Shown one piece after another: positions 44,717 through 53,762 of a DNA stretch of 64,000 nucleotides; position 1 is the stretch's first letter; each line of letters starts with the position of its first letter. Under the pieces are notes generated by a model. The model worked only from the letters and a program-made list of their open reading frames with translations. It made no database searches and had not been told where the DNA came from. Origin of the DNA: an uncultured Pelagibacteraceae bacterium (GTDB lineage: Bacteria > Pseudomonadota > Alphaproteobacteria > Pelagibacterales > Pelagibacteraceae); NCBI GenBank assembly GCA_902590915.1, contig CACIYQ010000002.1, positions 62,001 through 126,000 on the forward strand. The letters are read 5' to 3'. Position numbers and translations under genes: made by a program.

Positions 44717-45955
44717 ATGAAAATAAGTAAACTAATCATAAGTTTTATTTCTGCAGCTGTAATTTTATTATCAACATCTGTCGTATCTTTTGCGAAAGTT
44801 GTTGGAGATAAAATTGTTTTAGGTGCTGCAATTTCATTGACTGGAAAATACTCTTCAAATGGTGTTCATACTCAAAACGGTTACAACATGGCCGTTGATA
44901 GAATTAACAGCATGGGCGGTGTTAAAGTCGGTGGTAAAACTTATAAATTTGATATTATCTATTATGATGATGAGTCAAATCCAAAAAGAGCAGCTCAGCT
45001 TGCTGAAAGATTAATTTCACAAGATGGTGTTGAATTTATGCTTGGCCCATACAGTTCAGGATTAACTAAAGCGATAGCTCCAGTTACAGAAAAATATGGT
45101 GTTCCAATGGTAGAAGCAAATGGTGCATCTAGATCTTTGTTTACAAAAGGTTACAAATATCTATTTGCTGTCTTAGCTCCAGCTAACTTATATCTTGATG
45201 TTGCAATAGATTTAGCAGTTGAAAAGAATAATGGAAAAGGTGTAACTGTTGCAATGGCATTTGAGCAAGATGCTTTTTCTCAGGACGTAAGACTTGGAGT
45301 TTTAGATGCGATTAAGAGAACTGGCTCTAAAAAAGTAATTGATGATAAATTACCAAAAGAGCTAAATGATATGGCTGCAACATTAGTGAAAGTGAAGCAA
45401 ATGAAACCAGATGTTTTAGTTGTTTCAGGTCATACAAAAGGCGCCCTAACTGCAATCAGACAAATTTCTGAGATGAAAGTAGATGTTCCAATGTTAGCGA
45501 TGACACACTGCGATGCAGCTAAATTATCAAAGCAACATGGTAAAAACTCACAATATGCTTTATGCGCTTCTCAGTGGCATAAAACACTAACTTATAAAGA
45601 TGACTTCTTTAAAGATGGTATGACTTATGATGCAGACTTTACTAAAGAGTTTGGTTATGCACCACCATATCAAGCAGCAGAGTCGTCAGCTGCTCTATTG
45701 GTATTTAAAGATGCATTTGAAAGAGCAAATTCTTTTGATCAAAAGAAAGTAAGAGATGCTCTTGCAGCTACTAACATGCAAACATTTTATGGAAATATAA
45801 AATTTGCTGAAGGTGGTCAGAATGTTGACAAACCAATGGTACTTTTCCAAGTTATGTGTGATGATGGAGGGAAATGTGAAAATAAAGTTGTTGCTCCAAC
45901 TAAATGGGCTTCAGCTAAATTGATTCACCCAATTCCTTCGTGGTCTCAAAGATAA
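44717..45955 (+). CDS. Liv-type ABC transporter periplasmic binding protein
   Basis: A signal peptide (about 1-27, ending SFA) and a type I periplasmic-binding fold (Peripla_BP_6) of 412 residues. It begins KIVLGAAISLTGKYSSNGVHTQNG, the ligand-site start typical of the LivJ/amide-binding group. A ribosome-binding site AGAGGA lies just before the ATG. It captures branched-chain or other amino acids, amides or related compounds for the livHMGF genes that follow. A strong terminator between this gene and livH would make the binding protein more abundant than the membrane parts. Confidence 0.9.
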   Translation: MKISKLIISFISAAVILLSTSVVSFAKVVGDKIVLGAAISLTGKYSSNGVHTQNGYNMAVDRINSMGGVKVGGKTYKFDIIYYDDESNPKRAAQLAERLISQDGVEFMLGPYSSGLTKAIAPVTEKYGVPMVEANGASRSLFTKGYKYLFAVLAPANLYLDVAIDLAVEKNNGKGVTVAMAFEQDAFSQDVRLGVLDAIKRTGSKKVIDDKLPKELNDMAATLVKVKQMKPDVLVVSGHTKGALTAIRQISEMKVDVPMLAMTHCDAAKLSKQHGKNSQYALCASQWHKTLTYKDDFFKDGMTYDADFTKEFGYAPPYQAAESSAALLVFKDAFERANSFDQKKVRDALAATNMQTFYGNIKFAEGGQNVDKPMVLFQVMCDDGGKCENKVVAPTKWASAKLIHPIPSWSQR

Positions 45956-45967
45956 AACAAATCTATA

Positions 45968-46007
45968 AATACCCCCTAATATAATATATATAGGGGGTAT
46001 TTTTTTA
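45968..46007 (+). terminator. Rho-independent terminator/attenuator after the binding-protein gene
   Basis: The arms 45968-45978 and 45991-46001 (AATACCCCCTA / TAGGGGGTATT) form an 11-base-pair stem with a 12-base loop. They are followed by a run of T residues to 46007. It lies 12 bases after the binding-protein stop and 11 bases before the livH ATG. Partial read-through would give high binding protein and low permease expression, a common layout for such operons. Confidence 0.85.
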
Positions 46008-46018
46008 TAGGATACATT

Positions 46019-46912
46019 ATGGATTTCATGGTCTTCCAATATCCAATGATTTCTGTTCAAGCATGTTTGGACGGAATTTTACTTGGAATTTTATTTGCAT
46101 TGATTGCGTATGGTATGGCACTTCAATGGGGAGTAATGAATATAATTAATATTGCTCAAGGAGACCTAGTTATTTTAGGAGGATACATTGCTTATTTTAT
46201 GTATCTTTACGGCATTCACCCGGCATGGGGAGTTATCGTCTCACCAATAATAATGTTTTTTGTAGGGATAGCAATTTACAAACTTGTAATTAATAAAGTT
46301 GTAGATAGAGATTTATTTATATCTATATTAGCTACCTTTGGAATAAGTATTCTGTTCATGCAATTAATGAACTTTGCATTTGGAGCTGATGTTGTTCTTG
46401 CAAATTCAGATTATGGAACAACTATGTTATTTAATAGTAATGTTGTGTTGCCCAATTCAAAAATATTTTCAGCTTTTATAAGCATTTTATTCGCAATTTG
46501 TTTAGTAATTTACATGAAAAAATCTAAACTTGGTCGTGCAATTAGAGCTACAGCCCAAAATGCGAGAGCAGCAAAGATTTTAGGTGTTGATACGGAAAAA
46601 GTTTATGCGGCAACTTTTGGAATTAACGCAGCCCTTTGTGGTGTTGCAGGAGCATTAATTTCAATTACTTTTACAATTCATCCTTATATGGGATTACCTT
46701 ATACAATTAGATCATTTATGATCGTTATTGTTGCAGGATTAGGAAACTTACCTGGTGTTGCAATGTCAGGTATGGGTTTAGGTGTATTTGAAGAATTTGC
46801 AGATTACATACTCGGTACAGAATTTAGAATAGGGTCAGTATTTTTATTATTAGTTTTAATACTTGTTTACAGAAGATTTAAGCTTTCAAGAAAAAGAGAG
46901 TATTTAAAATGA
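46019..46912 (+). CDS. livH: Liv-type ABC transporter permease, LivH-like
   Basis: 297 residues with about eight membrane helices. It has the LivH pattern (GLIFALIAYGMALQWGVMNIINIAQGDLV-like start; YTIRSFMIVIVAGLGNLPG in the second half). It pairs with the LivM-like protein encoded by the overlapping next gene to form the membrane pore of the importer. It starts just after the terminator at 45968-46007. Substrate is set by the binding protein and cannot be read here. Confidence 0.92.
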   Translation: MDFMVFQYPMISVQACLDGILLGILFALIAYGMALQWGVMNIINIAQGDLVILGGYIAYFMYLYGIHPAWGVIVSPIIMFFVGIAIYKLVINKVVDRDLFISILATFGISILFMQLMNFAFGADVVLANSDYGTTMLFNSNVVLPNSKIFSAFISILFAICLVIYMKKSKLGRAIRATAQNARAAKILGVDTEKVYAATFGINAALCGVAGALISITFTIHPYMGLPYTIRSFMIVIVAGLGNLPGVAMSGMGLGVFEEFADYILGTEFRIGSVFLLLVLILVYRRFKLSRKREYLK

Positions 46913-47967
46913 GTATTAGCAAAAATAATCTTATTTTATACTTTGGAATATTAACTTTTGGTATAGCAGCTCCATTTATATTTCCTGCTTTTAAAGTCCA
47001 ACTTTCAATTCTTTGTGTATTAATAGTTTTAGCAACTACATGGAATATCCAAGGTGGCGAAATGGGCTATAATTCATTTGGTAATATTTTATTTTATGGA
47101 CTTGGAATGTACCTCTGTGCTTCTGTACAAGTGGGTATGTTTTTCCCGTTAGCTGAGTGGACGGAAAGTGGTGGTGAGAAAACATTTGTACATACTCCAG
47201 CACAATTTTTTCAGGGAATGGCTGTTGGATTGTTAGTAGCAGCTGTAGTACCAACCATAGTAGCTGGTTTAATTGGATATTCTATTTTAGGACTAAGAGG
47301 GCATTATTTTGCAATATGTACATTAGGACTAGGAGTTGCAGCAGGTGAAATTTCTGGAGGAATTGAAATTATTGGAGCCGGACAAGGTTTTACTACTCCA
47401 CCGTTTCCTGATGTTGGATCTTTAGATTCGAGAGGTGAATTTTTCTATTTCTTAAGTTTCTTTGTTTTAGTACTGACTTTCATTGCTGTAAGAGGAATTT
47501 ACTCAACTAGATTCAAATTAATTTTAAATGCAATAAGAGATAATGAAGATAAAGCTGAGGCAATGGGAATTGAAACGATGAAGTATAAAATAGTTGGTTG
47601 GATGATATCAGCTTTCTTTTGTGGTCTTGCAGGAGGCATCATGGGTGGCCTTGTTGGATATATAGACTCAACAGATGTTGCTTTTGATGGAAGAGAAATG
47701 GGAGTTTTTATGGTTCTAATGGCAATCCTAGGTGGAAAAGGAACTCTTTGGGGACCAATCATTGGTGCTACTGTTTTTCATATTTTTAAAGAGGGTTTTT
47801 GGACATTCTTCTTAGGTTGGCAATATGTTGCACTAGGAGTTTTAATTGTAGTTATCGTTATTTATTTTCCAGAGGGAATAATGGGATGGCTAAGAGAAAA
47901 ATATCCTGAAAGATTTGGCGAAGTTGTAGATGAAAAAGATCGTAAGGCGCAGGTGGAACTTAAATGA
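46909..47967 (+). CDS. livM: Liv-type ABC transporter permease, LivM-like
   Basis: 352 residues with about nine membrane helices. The LivM pattern is clear: LGLRGHYFAICTLGLGVAAGE, then RDNEDKAEAMGIETMKYKI (the coupling loop that contacts the ATPase), and FMVLMAILGGKGTLWGPIIGA. It overlaps livH and livG by four bases each. An uncommon extension near residues 75-95 carries a charged loop (EWTESGGEK) before a membrane helix. Confidence 0.92.
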   Translation: MSISKNNLILYFGILTFGIAAPFIFPAFKVQLSILCVLIVLATTWNIQGGEMGYNSFGNILFYGLGMYLCASVQVGMFFPLAEWTESGGEKTFVHTPAQFFQGMAVGLLVAAVVPTIVAGLIGYSILGLRGHYFAICTLGLGVAAGEISGGIEIIGAGQGFTTPPFPDVGSLDSRGEFFYFLSFFVLVLTFIAVRGIYSTRFKLILNAIRDNEDKAEAMGIETMKYKIVGWMISAFFCGLAGGIMGGLVGYIDSTDVAFDGREMGVFMVLMAILGGKGTLWGPIIGATVFHIFKEGFWTFFLGWQYVALGVLIVVIVIYFPEGIMGWLREKYPERFGEVVDEKDRKAQVELK

Positions 47968-48704
47968 GTATTCTAGAAGTTAGCAATGTTAGTAAATCAT
48001 TTGGTGGTGTTAAAGCTAATGTTGATATCTCAATGAATGTTGAAAAAGGTAAAATTGTTGGATTAATTGGTCCTAACGGATCGGGTAAAACAACATTATT
48101 TAATTCGATAGTTGGGACATACCCAATTGATAATGGTTCAATCAAGTTTAACGATAAGGAGGTTTCAGAACTACCAGTACCGGTTATCGCAAAACTTGGA
48201 TTGTTAAGAACTTTTCAACAAACTCGAATTTATGGAAAGCTTAATTGTGTAGAAAATATGCTTATTAGTCACAAAGGTAGTGATGAGAGTTTAATGAAGA
48301 TCTTTTCAACAATTCCAAAGGAACTCACAGAAAAGGCGGAAAATTTATTAAATTTTGTGGGTTTATATCAAAAAAGAAATTTAAGAGCAGGCGATTTATC
48401 CTTTGGACAGCAAAAATTATTAGAACTAGCAATGGCATTAATGAATGAGCCAGAAATGCTATTATTAGATGAGCCAACAGCTGGAATTAATCCAACATTG
48501 ATTAATGGAATTATAGATAGGTTAATTAAAGTAAATCAAGATTTTGGAATTACTCTTTTAGTTATCGAGCACAATATGAGAGTAATTATGCAGCTGGCTG
48601 AAAATATTTTCTGCCTAGCACATGGTAAAATGTTGGCCAACGGATCACCTGATGAAATTAAAAATGATAAACGTGTAATAGACGCGTATTTAGGAGCTCA
48701 ATAA
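47964..48704 (+). CDS. livG: Liv-type ABC transporter ATPase, LivG-like
   Basis: 246-residue nucleotide-binding subunit. Walker A GPNGSGKT, signature region LSFGQQKLLELA, Walker B MLLLDEPTAGINP and the H-loop IEHNMRVIM are present. The C-terminal BCA_ABC extension ends in DAYLGA, as is typical of LivG. The ABC signature reads LSFGQ rather than the common LSGGQ. It overlaps livF by one base. It powers uptake through LivH/LivM with LivF. Confidence 0.94.
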   Translation: MSILEVSNVSKSFGGVKANVDISMNVEKGKIVGLIGPNGSGKTTLFNSIVGTYPIDNGSIKFNDKEVSELPVPVIAKLGLLRTFQQTRIYGKLNCVENMLISHKGSDESLMKIFSTIPKELTEKAENLLNFVGLYQKRNLRAGDLSFGQQKLLELAMALMNEPEMLLLDEPTAGINPTLINGIIDRLIKVNQDFGITLLVIEHNMRVIMQLAENIFCLAHGKMLANGSPDEIKNDKRVIDAYLGAQ

Positions 48705-49489
48705 TGTCTAATCAATATGAAGTGTTGGGAAAAGCTCCTGGTCCAGAAGATTTAAAAAAATTATCACCAAGTGAAATACATTTAACTATTAAAGGTTTAA
48801 ATGCTGGTTATGGAAAAATGGAAATTCTGCATAATTTTGATTTGTATGTGAACAAGGCACAGTCTTTATGTTTAATAGGTCCAAATGGAGCAGGAAAATC
48901 TACAATACTTCATTCTATTTATGGATTTACCAATATTTTTTCAGGTCAAATAGAAATTGATGGCAAAGAAATTACAAATTTAACGCCAGCAGAAAAGTTA
49001 AAATCAGTAGGTATAGCTTATATACTTCAAGATAATTCAGTTTTTCCCGATATGACAGTTGAGGAAAATTTATTAATGGGTGGATATATAAAAGAAAATG
49101 TAGATGAATCTTATCAAGAAGCTGAAAGAATTTTTGAGAAATATGAAAGATTAAGAAATAGAAGAAATCAGCCCGCAAAAGTTTTGTCAGGGGGAGAGAG
49201 AAGATTGTTAGAAATTTCAAGAGCCCTTGTTATGAAACCATCAGTTTTATTAGTTGACGAACCATCGATTGGATTAGAACCAAGATACATAGATATGGTT
49301 TTTGAAATTTTGAGAGATCTTCAGGAAAATGAAAAAAAAACAATCATTCTTGTTGAACAAAATGCTAAAAAAGGATTAGAATTCGCAGACATAGGATACG
49401 TCTTAGTGTCTGGTGAAACTGCTATAGCCGGCAAAGGAGATGATTTACTTAAAAATCCTGATGTTGGTCGATTATTCCTTGGCGGCTAA
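48704..49489 (+). CDS. livF: Liv-type ABC transporter ATPase, LivF-like
   Basis: 261-residue nucleotide-binding subunit with Walker A GPNGAGKS, signature LSGGERRLLEI, Walker B VLLVDEPSIGLEP and a Q-loop in the ILQDNSVFP segment. An N-terminal extension of about 25 residues before the ABC core is slightly longer than usual. It overlaps livG and azlC by one base each, so the whole set from livH to azlD appears translationally coupled. Confidence 0.93.
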   Translation: MSNQYEVLGKAPGPEDLKKLSPSEIHLTIKGLNAGYGKMEILHNFDLYVNKAQSLCLIGPNGAGKSTILHSIYGFTNIFSGQIEIDGKEITNLTPAEKLKSVGIAYILQDNSVFPDMTVEENLLMGGYIKENVDESYQEAERIFEKYERLRNRRNQPAKVLSGGERRLLEISRALVMKPSVLLVDEPSIGLEPRYIDMVFEILRDLQENEKKTIILVEQNAKKGLEFADIGYVLVSGETAIAGKGDDLLKNPDVGRLFLGG

Positions 49490-50193
49490 TGATTGATAGG
49501 AAGTTCTTTTTAAAGGGATATAAATCAATTCTCGCACCTGATAGTCCTGCAATAGCGTTAGGATGTTGTTTCATTGCTATAGGAGCTTTACTTAAAAATT
49601 TAGGTTTTAACATTCAAGAAAGTATTTTTTCTACAATGTTAACTTATGCTTTACCAGGTTCATTAGTAATGGCTGAGTCATTATTAGTCGGAGCATCATT
49701 GCTAAATATGTTTTTAGCAGTTTGGTTTGTAAATGCGAGACTTTACCCAATGGCAGTTTCTTTGTTTCCACTAATGATGCATAAAAATCAACCTAAATGG
49801 AAATATTATTTTTCATGTCATTTCATTGCTGTTTCTGCTTGGTTGATTATGAAAAGTAATTATAAGACAGTTCCTAAAGAACATAGAATTGATTTTTGGA
49901 TTGGGATAGGTAGTGCAACCTGGAGCGTAGCAGTTTTAGGTACTTTTATAGGTTTTTATTTTTCAGAGTATTTAAATAAAGATATGATGATGGGATTAGC
50001 TATTTTAAATCCGGTTTATTTCTTATGTATGATGGTGGGAGCCTCAAAAACAATACAAATTACATTGTCAGTTATACTTGGAACAATATTAGGACCAATT
50101 TTTTATTTTTTATCACCAGAATGGTCTATTTTACTTGGAGGCATAATTGGTGGAACAATTGCATATTTCATCGGAGAGTTAAATGTCAGTTAG
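49489..50193 (+). CDS. azlC: AzlC-family branched-chain amino-acid exporter, large subunit
   Basis: 234 residues with about seven membrane helices. AzlC features include the early GCCFIAIGALLKNLGFNIQES segment, the LVGASLLNMFLAVWFVNARLYPMA loop, and a C-terminal GIIGGT region. AzlC with the small AzlD forms an efflux pump for branched-chain amino acids in Bacillus and homologues. Its ATG overlaps the livF stop, so exporter genes sit at the end of an importer operon. Assigning the exporter role rests on family membership. Confidence 0.85.
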   Translation: MIDRKFFLKGYKSILAPDSPAIALGCCFIAIGALLKNLGFNIQESIFSTMLTYALPGSLVMAESLLVGASLLNMFLAVWFVNARLYPMAVSLFPLMMHKNQPKWKYYFSCHFIAVSAWLIMKSNYKTVPKEHRIDFWIGIGSATWSVAVLGTFIGFYFSEYLNKDMMMGLAILNPVYFLCMMVGASKTIQITLSVILGTILGPIFYFLSPEWSILLGGIIGGTIAYFIGELNVS

Positions 50194-50506
50194 TATTTTT
50201 TATGCAATCTTAGTTACTTCATTAGCAACCTTTATTTCAAGATTTCTTGGAGCCATAAGTTCACAGGGTATCAAGGAGACTTCAAAATTATTTAAATGGT
50301 TTAATTGTTTAGCTTATGCAACTTTAGCAGCACTAATTGCTAGAACAATTATTTTTCCTGCTGGTGTACTTATTGACGCAAGTTATTTAAGCAGAATAAT
50401 TGTTATCGTATTGTCATTAGTTGTATTCTTTGTGTCTAAACAAAATTATGTTTATCCCACAGTTTTTTCTGCCTTAAGTATGGCGGCCATTAACAATTAT
50501 TTTTAA
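50183..50506 (+). CDS. azlD: AzlD-family small subunit of the exporter
   Basis: 107 residues with about four membrane helices, typical of AzlD (SRFLGAISS motif near the N-terminus, then ALIARTIIFPAG). It overlaps azlC by 11 bases, as is usual for the pair. The family partners AzlC in amino-acid export; the small subunit is required for activity in characterised systems. Confidence 0.82.
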   Translation: MSVSIFYAILVTSLATFISRFLGAISSQGIKETSKLFKWFNCLAYATLAALIARTIIFPAGVLIDASYLSRIIVIVLSLVVFFVSKQNYVYPTVFSALSMAAINNYF

Positions 50507-50546
50507 TTCAAATTGATTTATTATTTAAGTTAATTTAAAAGTTGAT

Positions 50547-51458
50547 ATGGAAAAAATTGAGGGTATAGATGTTCAAAATCATAAAGACTCTAGTAGAATA
50601 CTAAATATTCAACTAGATGATGATATTATAAAAAAATTAATTTTTCCTTTTAACAAATTTGATCTTACTGCACTAGAACTTAAACCATTTACTAGATTTA
50701 CAATTGCAAAAAGTCTTGATGATTTAACTAACAATAAGCTAAGTAAGTTAGTCAATTCGGTACTCCGAGATAGATCAACCGGTTGCTTTATAATTGGTCC
50801 TAAAAATATTTCATCAAAAACTAACGATAAATTTTTAGTAAAATTATCAACCGCAATTGCTCACCTTATTGGAATTCCAAATTATGACTCTATGGCGGGA
50901 AAATATTATGCTAGATTTCATGTAAAGCATGAGGATGCAAGTGACTCTTATTTGAGAAAAGCTTACAGAAATATGGATTTACATACAGATGGAACATATG
51001 TAAAGGAAGTTACCGACTGGTTAGTTATGACTAAACTAGAGGAGCAAAATGTGCAAGGTGGTGAAACTGCAATGTTACATTTAGATGATTGGGAGCATTG
51101 TGATGATTTGTCAAATGATCCTGTTGGACAACAAGATTTTATTTGGGGATCTCCTAAAAGCAAAAATATCGATTATAAAGTTGAGCATCCAGTTTTTTCG
51201 TTTGATAAAGAAGGAAGACCTAAAATCTCATACATAGATCAGTTTCCAGAACCTAAAAATATGGAACAAGGAAATTTTTTACAAAAATTGTCTGATGCCT
51301 TAGAGGAAAGTAAAAATAAAATAATTACTAAATTACCAGTAGGTCATTCTGTTATAGCTAATAATTATTTTTGGCTTCATGGAAGAAAACCATTTAAAGA
51401 AAATAAAGAATTAAGTAGGGAATTGTTAAGAATTAGAGGCTCTTTTTTTGTTAATTAA
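50547..51458 (+). CDS. glaH: Glutarate 2-hydroxylase (CsiD/GlaH-type Fe(II)/2-oxoglutarate dioxygenase)
   Basis: Converts glutarate with 2-oxoglutarate and O2 to L-2-hydroxyglutarate, succinate and CO2, a step of lysine/glutarate breakdown. The metal triad is H146 and D148 (HTDGTY) and H278 (WLHGR). Arg residues near 291-295 (RELLRIRG) are placed to bind 2-oxoglutarate. The QNVQGGETAMLHLDDWEH block and IDQFPEPK segment match the CsiD family closely. Length 303 is normal. The partner enzyme L-2-hydroxyglutarate dehydrogenase (LhgO) is not in this window. The surrounding amino/dicarboxylate transporters may supply the substrate. Confidence 0.88.
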   Translation: MEKIEGIDVQNHKDSSRILNIQLDDDIIKKLIFPFNKFDLTALELKPFTRFTIAKSLDDLTNNKLSKLVNSVLRDRSTGCFIIGPKNISSKTNDKFLVKLSTAIAHLIGIPNYDSMAGKYYARFHVKHEDASDSYLRKAYRNMDLHTDGTYVKEVTDWLVMTKLEEQNVQGGETAMLHLDDWEHCDDLSNDPVGQQDFIWGSPKSKNIDYKVEHPVFSFDKEGRPKISYIDQFPEPKNMEQGNFLQKLSDALEESKNKIITKLPVGHSVIANNYFWLHGRKPFKENKELSRELLRIRGSFFVN

Positions 51459-51492
51459 TTCAATATAATCAATATAAAGTAATCAAGACTTT

Positions 51493-52260
51493 ATGAATTT
51501 AGGATTTATTGGCACTGGTAAAATAGCATCTTCAGTAATTACTGGAATTTGTAATTCTAAAATTTCTTATAAGAAAATAATAATTTCTCCAAGAAATACA
51601 AAAATAGCTAAGGGTTTAAAGGCAAAATTTAAGAAAATTATCATTGCTAAAACCAATCAGCAAATTATTGATCAATCAGATTGGGTTTTTTTATCAGTAA
51701 CTCCAAGTGTTGGTGAAAAAATTATTAAAAACTTAAAATTCAAATCCAAACAGATAATTATAAGTTTTATTTCTACTATTACCTTATCACAGTTAAAAAA
51801 GGCTATAAAAGTAAAAGCGAAAATATTTAGAGCAATACCTCTGCCACCAATCTCTTTAAAGAAAGGGCCAGTGCCTATTTGCCCTCCAAATATTAAAGTT
51901 AAGAAGTTTTTTAATCACTTAGGAACCACTGTTGAAATTAAAAAAGAAAAATCTTCAATTAACTTTTGGACAACTTCTGGCATGATGGCTCCATTTTACC
52001 AGTTATTGAGAGTAATGACTGATTGGTTAATTAAGAGAGGAGTAAAGAGGGTGAATGCTCAAAAATATATCACATCTTTATTTTTAGCCTTATCTGAAGA
52101 TGCAGTTAATAATTCAAAAGAAAATTTAAAGTTTTTAGTTAAAGATTCTCAAACTCCAAAAGGATTAAACGAGCAAGGTGTTAAAGAGTTATCAAAAGCT
52201 GGATTTTATAAATCACTTGAAAAAACTTTAAACAGCATTCATCGAAGACTAGATAAATAG
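51493..52260 (+). CDS. Pyrroline-5-carboxylate reductase-like dehydrogenase
   Basis: A 255-residue protein with an NAD(P)-binding GFIGTGKIA motif at the N-terminus and the RAIPLPP loop (residue about 112) that corresponds to the P5CR RxMPN region. The C-terminal helical half is lysine-rich and lacks the usual SGSGPA substrate-binding loop (here TTSGMMAPFY). It belongs to the P5CR/F420-like dehydrogenase family, but the altered loops suggest a substrate other than P5C. Its place between glaH and transport ATPases hints at amino-acid or cyclic-imine metabolism. Not called proC for that reason. Confidence 0.72.
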   Translation: MNLGFIGTGKIASSVITGICNSKISYKKIIISPRNTKIAKGLKAKFKKIIIAKTNQQIIDQSDWVFLSVTPSVGEKIIKNLKFKSKQIIISFISTITLSQLKKAIKVKAKIFRAIPLPPISLKKGPVPICPPNIKVKKFFNHLGTTVEIKKEKSSINFWTTSGMMAPFYQLLRVMTDWLIKRGVKRVNAQKYITSLFLALSEDAVNNSKENLKFLVKDSQTPKGLNEQGVKELSKAGFYKSLEKTLNSIHRRLDK

Positions 52261-52265
52261 ACTGA

Positions 52266-53054
52266 ATGTCAAAGAATATTCTAGAAATCAAAAATTTATC
52301 AAAATATTTTGGTGGATTAGCAGCTGTTTCAGATTGCTCATTACAGGTTTCAAGGGGCAGTATAACAGGAATTATTGGACCGAACGGATCTGGTAAAACA
52401 ACATTATTTAATTTAATTGCAGGAAATATAAAATCTTCAGCTGGTGAAGTAATTTTTGATAATGAAAATATAACAGACGTACCTTCATTTGAGTTATTTT
52501 CAAAAGGATTATTAAGAACTTTTCAGATAGCACATGAATTTTCTAACTTATCTGTTTTAGAAAATTTAATGATGGTTCCTGGAAATCAATCAGGTGAAAA
52601 ATTAACGACAGCATTATTTAAACCAGGTTTGGTAGCTAAAGAAGAAAATATAATTAAGGAAAAAGCAAAAGAAGTAGTTGAATTTTTAAACCTTGAACAT
52701 TTATCCAATGAACTTGCTGGAAATCTTTCTGGGGGACAGAAAAAATTACTTGAACTTGGAAGAACTATGATGGTTGATGCAAAATTAGTTTTATTGGATG
52801 AAGTTGGAGCTGGTGTTAACAGAACTTTGCTTAAAGATTTAGGTACAGCTATTGAAAAGTTGAATAAAGAAAAAGGTTATACATTTTGTATGATAGAGCA
52901 CGATATGGACTTTATTGGAAGATTATGTGACCCCGTAATTGTAATGGCTGAAGGTTCAGTTTTGTTTGAAGGTTCAGTTGAGGAAGCAAAAAAAGATGAA
53001 AAAGTTATTGAGAGTTATCTTGGTAGAGGATCTAAAATTAAGGATGATAACTAA
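52266..53054 (+). CDS. Liv-type ABC transporter ATPase, LivG-like (second system)
   Basis: 262-residue nucleotide-binding subunit with Walker A GPNGSGKT, signature LSGGQKKLLELGR and the H-loop IEHDMDFIG. Its Walker B reads LVLLDEVGAGVN, with Val in place of the usual Pro. The BCA_ABC C-terminal extension is present. It heads the second importer set (G-F-H-M order) and starts only five bases after the dehydrogenase gene, so dehydrogenase and importer are likely to be one operon. Confidence 0.93.
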   Translation: MSKNILEIKNLSKYFGGLAAVSDCSLQVSRGSITGIIGPNGSGKTTLFNLIAGNIKSSAGEVIFDNENITDVPSFELFSKGLLRTFQIAHEFSNLSVLENLMMVPGNQSGEKLTTALFKPGLVAKEENIIKEKAKEVVEFLNLEHLSNELAGNLSGGQKKLLELGRTMMVDAKLVLLDEVGAGVNRTLLKDLGTAIEKLNKEKGYTFCMIEHDMDFIGRLCDPVIVMAEGSVLFEGSVEEAKKDEKVIESYLGRGSKIKDDN

Positions 53055-53761
53055 TGGCATATTTTGAGGGAATAAAAATGACTGGAGGTTATGGAAATGG
53101 CCCAGATATTATTAATTCTTGTTCAGTGGATGTAAATAAAGGAGAAATAGTTTCTATTCTAGGTCCTAATGGAGCTGGAAAGTCCACAGCCATGAAAGCG
53201 ATGCTTGGTTTACTAAATCTAAAATCTGGTACAGTAAAAATAGACGGTAAAGATATATCAAAACTTTCTCCACAAGATAGAGTTAAAGAGGGAATTTCTT
53301 TTGTACCACAAACAAAAAACGTTTTCTCAGGAATGACTGTTGAAGAAAATTTAGAAATAGGAGCTTTTCTTTTAAGTAATGAAATAAAAAATATAATTGA
53401 TGAAATTTATGAATTGTTTCCTGTTTTAAGAGAAAAAAGAGATCAAATGGTTGGAGAACTATCTGGCGGACAAAGACAACAAGTTGCATTAGGAAGAGCT
53501 TTAATGATCAAACCAACAGTTTTGATGTTAGATGAGCCAACTGCAGGTGTTTCACCTATAGTTATGGATGAGCTTTTTGATCATATTGTTAAAGTTAAAA
53601 AAACTAATGTTGCAATCTTAATGGTTGAGCAAAATGCCAAACAAGCTTTAAGTATATCTGATAGGGGGTATGTTTTAGTAACTGGAGAAAATCGTTATTC
53701 AGGAACTGGAAAAGAATTATTAAACGACTCAAGAGTTAGAAGCTCTTTTTTAGGAGGTTGA
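53054..53761 (+). CDS. Liv-type ABC transporter ATPase, LivF-like (second system)
   Basis: 235-residue nucleotide-binding subunit with Walker A GPNGAGKS, Q-loop FVPQTKNVF, signature LSGGQRQQVALGRAL and Walker B LMLDEPTAGVSP. Length and lack of extensions are typical of LivF. It overlaps the LivG-like gene by one base (TAATG) and is followed after one base by the LivH-like gene. Confidence 0.93.
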   Translation: MAYFEGIKMTGGYGNGPDIINSCSVDVNKGEIVSILGPNGAGKSTAMKAMLGLLNLKSGTVKIDGKDISKLSPQDRVKEGISFVPQTKNVFSGMTVEENLEIGAFLLSNEIKNIIDEIYELFPVLREKRDQMVGELSGGQRQQVALGRALMIKPTVLMLDEPTAGVSPIVMDELFDHIVKVKKTNVAILMVEQNAKQALSISDRGYVLVTGENRYSGTGKELLNDSRVRSSFLGG

Positions 53762-53762
53762 T

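Noticed and set aside
51493-52260. Naming the P5CR-like gene proC
   Set aside because: The substrate loop differs from true P5C reductases and the neighbours point to another amino-acid pathway, so only the family is given.
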